Source: Thunnus maccoyii
Lineage: Eukaryota; Chordata; Actinopteri; Scombriformes; Scombridae
Assembly (NCBI RefSeq): GCF_910596095.1
Contig: NC_056538.1
Span: 11,216,001 to 11,280,000, forward strand
DNA: 64,000 bases
Direction: 5' to 3'
In this document: piece by piece, positions 41,561 to 64,000 of the stretch
How positions within the stretch are numbered: the first letter of the stretch is position 1
Layout: every line of letters begins with the position of its first letter
Notes under the pieces: generated by a model
Seen by the model: only the letters and a program-made list of their open reading frames with translations
Databases searched by the model: none
Told to the model about the DNA's origin: nothing
Position numbers and translations under genes: made by a program

Positions 41561-42189
41561 GGTGTTTAAGGCAGGCTTACTGTATATTTGTTGTAGCTGG
41601 TTAATACTATGTACAGTCAGGTAGTTTAACAAAGGTTCAAAGGTTTTATTTGTCACATACAGGGTTGTACAGTGATCTATGGTTTTGCAGTGAAATGACA
41701 AAATGACATTCTGGTAGCACCATACACTGCAAGATTGGATAAAATAAGAAGAGAAAAGAAGAATTAAGGGGGGGAGGGGGACTTTGGGGATTATAAAGAA
41801 ATACAGAAATATAAAAAAGGAAAGATTTAAGAACACATTACACGGAAAAATAACCATGTCTTAGGAGAACTTCATAGACTATGAAATTGCCTCTGCATCC
41901 TTTATAAGCTAATAATTTGCTTTTTATGCAAAATGTTCATTTTCGAAACAACTAGTAACTATCAAATAAATGTTGAGCGAAAAATACAATTTCTCTCAGA
42001 GAAATGTAGCAGAAAAAGGAAATAATTGTGCTTAAATGTAGTTGCTTGGGTAATTATAGCTGTTTACTTCCACTTTTGGTTATCATATTTCTAATTTCAG
42101 TCCCTGTAGCTTTCTGTTGCCTCGCTTTCAAAATAAATCACAACAAAAAGTCATTGAAAGTGAACCATACTGACTGATTCGGGGTTTTT

Positions 42190-42697
42190 CTCGAGGCGCA
42201 CGTGAACGCACCACGGGATTGAAGCCTACTTTGAAGCTGGCGGGTTGGGCCACACTCCAATGAATTTACCCAGACCTACCGACCGACCGACGGAGAGGGA
42301 AAAAAAAGTCTGGCGCAGACACACGAGTCTAATCTGTTAGAAGCGGAGCTCTCATAGTGTGAGAGGAAAAAGTTTTGCCTTTGGTCGCAGCGGCGCTTCT
42401 TCTCGGTTTCACCTCTTTAGCTCGTGGAAACCAATGTGGGATAGTGATTGGAGTTGACAAGCCCGCTCCACTACTGTATCTACTCCCCCCTCCTCTCCGC
42501 TCCACACAACCAGGAAATCGTCGAGGTGTGCTTCTTTATCCCCGCTAGTGGCTACCCCGTTTGCGGGTGTAGATGCGCTTTTTTCCGCCCGTTTTCCTCG
42601 TGTTTTTATTTCACTAGTTTGACTTTTAACGCTGAGCTTCAGCTCTGAAGTCAGCCAAACTTGCCGACGAGGAGAGGATCTCCACTCTGGCCGAACA
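42190..42697 (+). promoter_or_regulatory. vasp promoter and 5' UTR region
   Basis: The half kilobase before the vasp start is GC-richer, with an E-box CACGTG at 42199-42204, a ccgaccgaccgacgg run near 42280-42295 and no TATA box that I trust. It reads as a CpG-type promoter leading into the 5' UTR; the transcription start is not determined. Confidence 0.5.

Positions 42698-64000
<21,303 letters not shown>

Larger units (their letters stand above)
36801..42180. other. Intergenic DNA between the CpG-rich segment and vasp
   Basis: No supportable gene over about 5.4 kb. It contains A-rich runs near 37625-37660, a LINE 3' fragment at 39713-39915, a (GT)n at 39919-39953, a (GA)n at 40673-40690, and a dispersed repeat at 41393-41560. 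Near 41640-41720 'ttttatttgtcacatacagg' looks like another retroelement tail, not placed in a family. Confidence 0.4.

Overview
This window is nuclear DNA of a ray-finned (teleost-like) fish. It has split genes with GT-AG introns, short microsatellites, AT-rich introns, Tc1- and hAT-type DNA transposons and LINE scraps, and vertebrate protein families with fish-style gene structures. I rebuilt the genes by splicing the frames by hand; exon phases closed without a gap in every model given. No prokaryotic feature, CRISPR array or virus-like gene was seen.

Layout: (1) 519-8407, minus strand: an LBH-family transcription cofactor in four coding exons. (2) 9.7-14.2 kb, plus: a broken C1q-domain copy at 9740-10010, then an intact two-exon C1q-domain gene. 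(3) 14546-18748, plus: polr2i (RNA polymerase II subunit RPB9), six exons. (4) 19739-20632, plus: a short peptidoglycan recognition protein with a complete amidase zinc site and no signal peptide, probably pglyrp5. (5) 24085-25308, plus: a forkhead gene of the foxg1 group with no intron in its coding region. (6) 29454-31902, plus: snrpd2 (spliceosomal Sm-D2), with its start codon split by intron 1. (7) 42698 to beyond the right edge, plus: vasp. The first exon holds only five coding bases, intron 1 is about 16 kb, and two further exons encode the whole WH1/EVH1 domain.

The genes do not form one pathway. From memory, the human counterparts VASP, SNRPD2 and a PGLYRP gene lie near each other on 19q13.3 and POLR2I on 19q13.1, so this looks like a conserved vertebrate linkage block. 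The foxg1 relative and the LBH-like gene would be extra copies kept in fish. Two innate-immunity genes (C1q-domain and PGRP) flank polr2i.

The rest is introns and intergenic DNA with many mobile-element remnants. The best supported are a Tc1/mariner element with a dead transposase (59165-60759), an approximately 2.2 kb hAT-like element with a 10-base direct flank repeat (44746-46960) carrying an 885-base fold-back repeat inside it, and a 395-base hAT-like MITE with 8-base target duplications (33833-34227). I found no convincing new biological system. The most distinctive signals are the nested fold-back element, two perfect hairpins, the secretion-signal-free immune genes and the reconstructed LBH-like gene.
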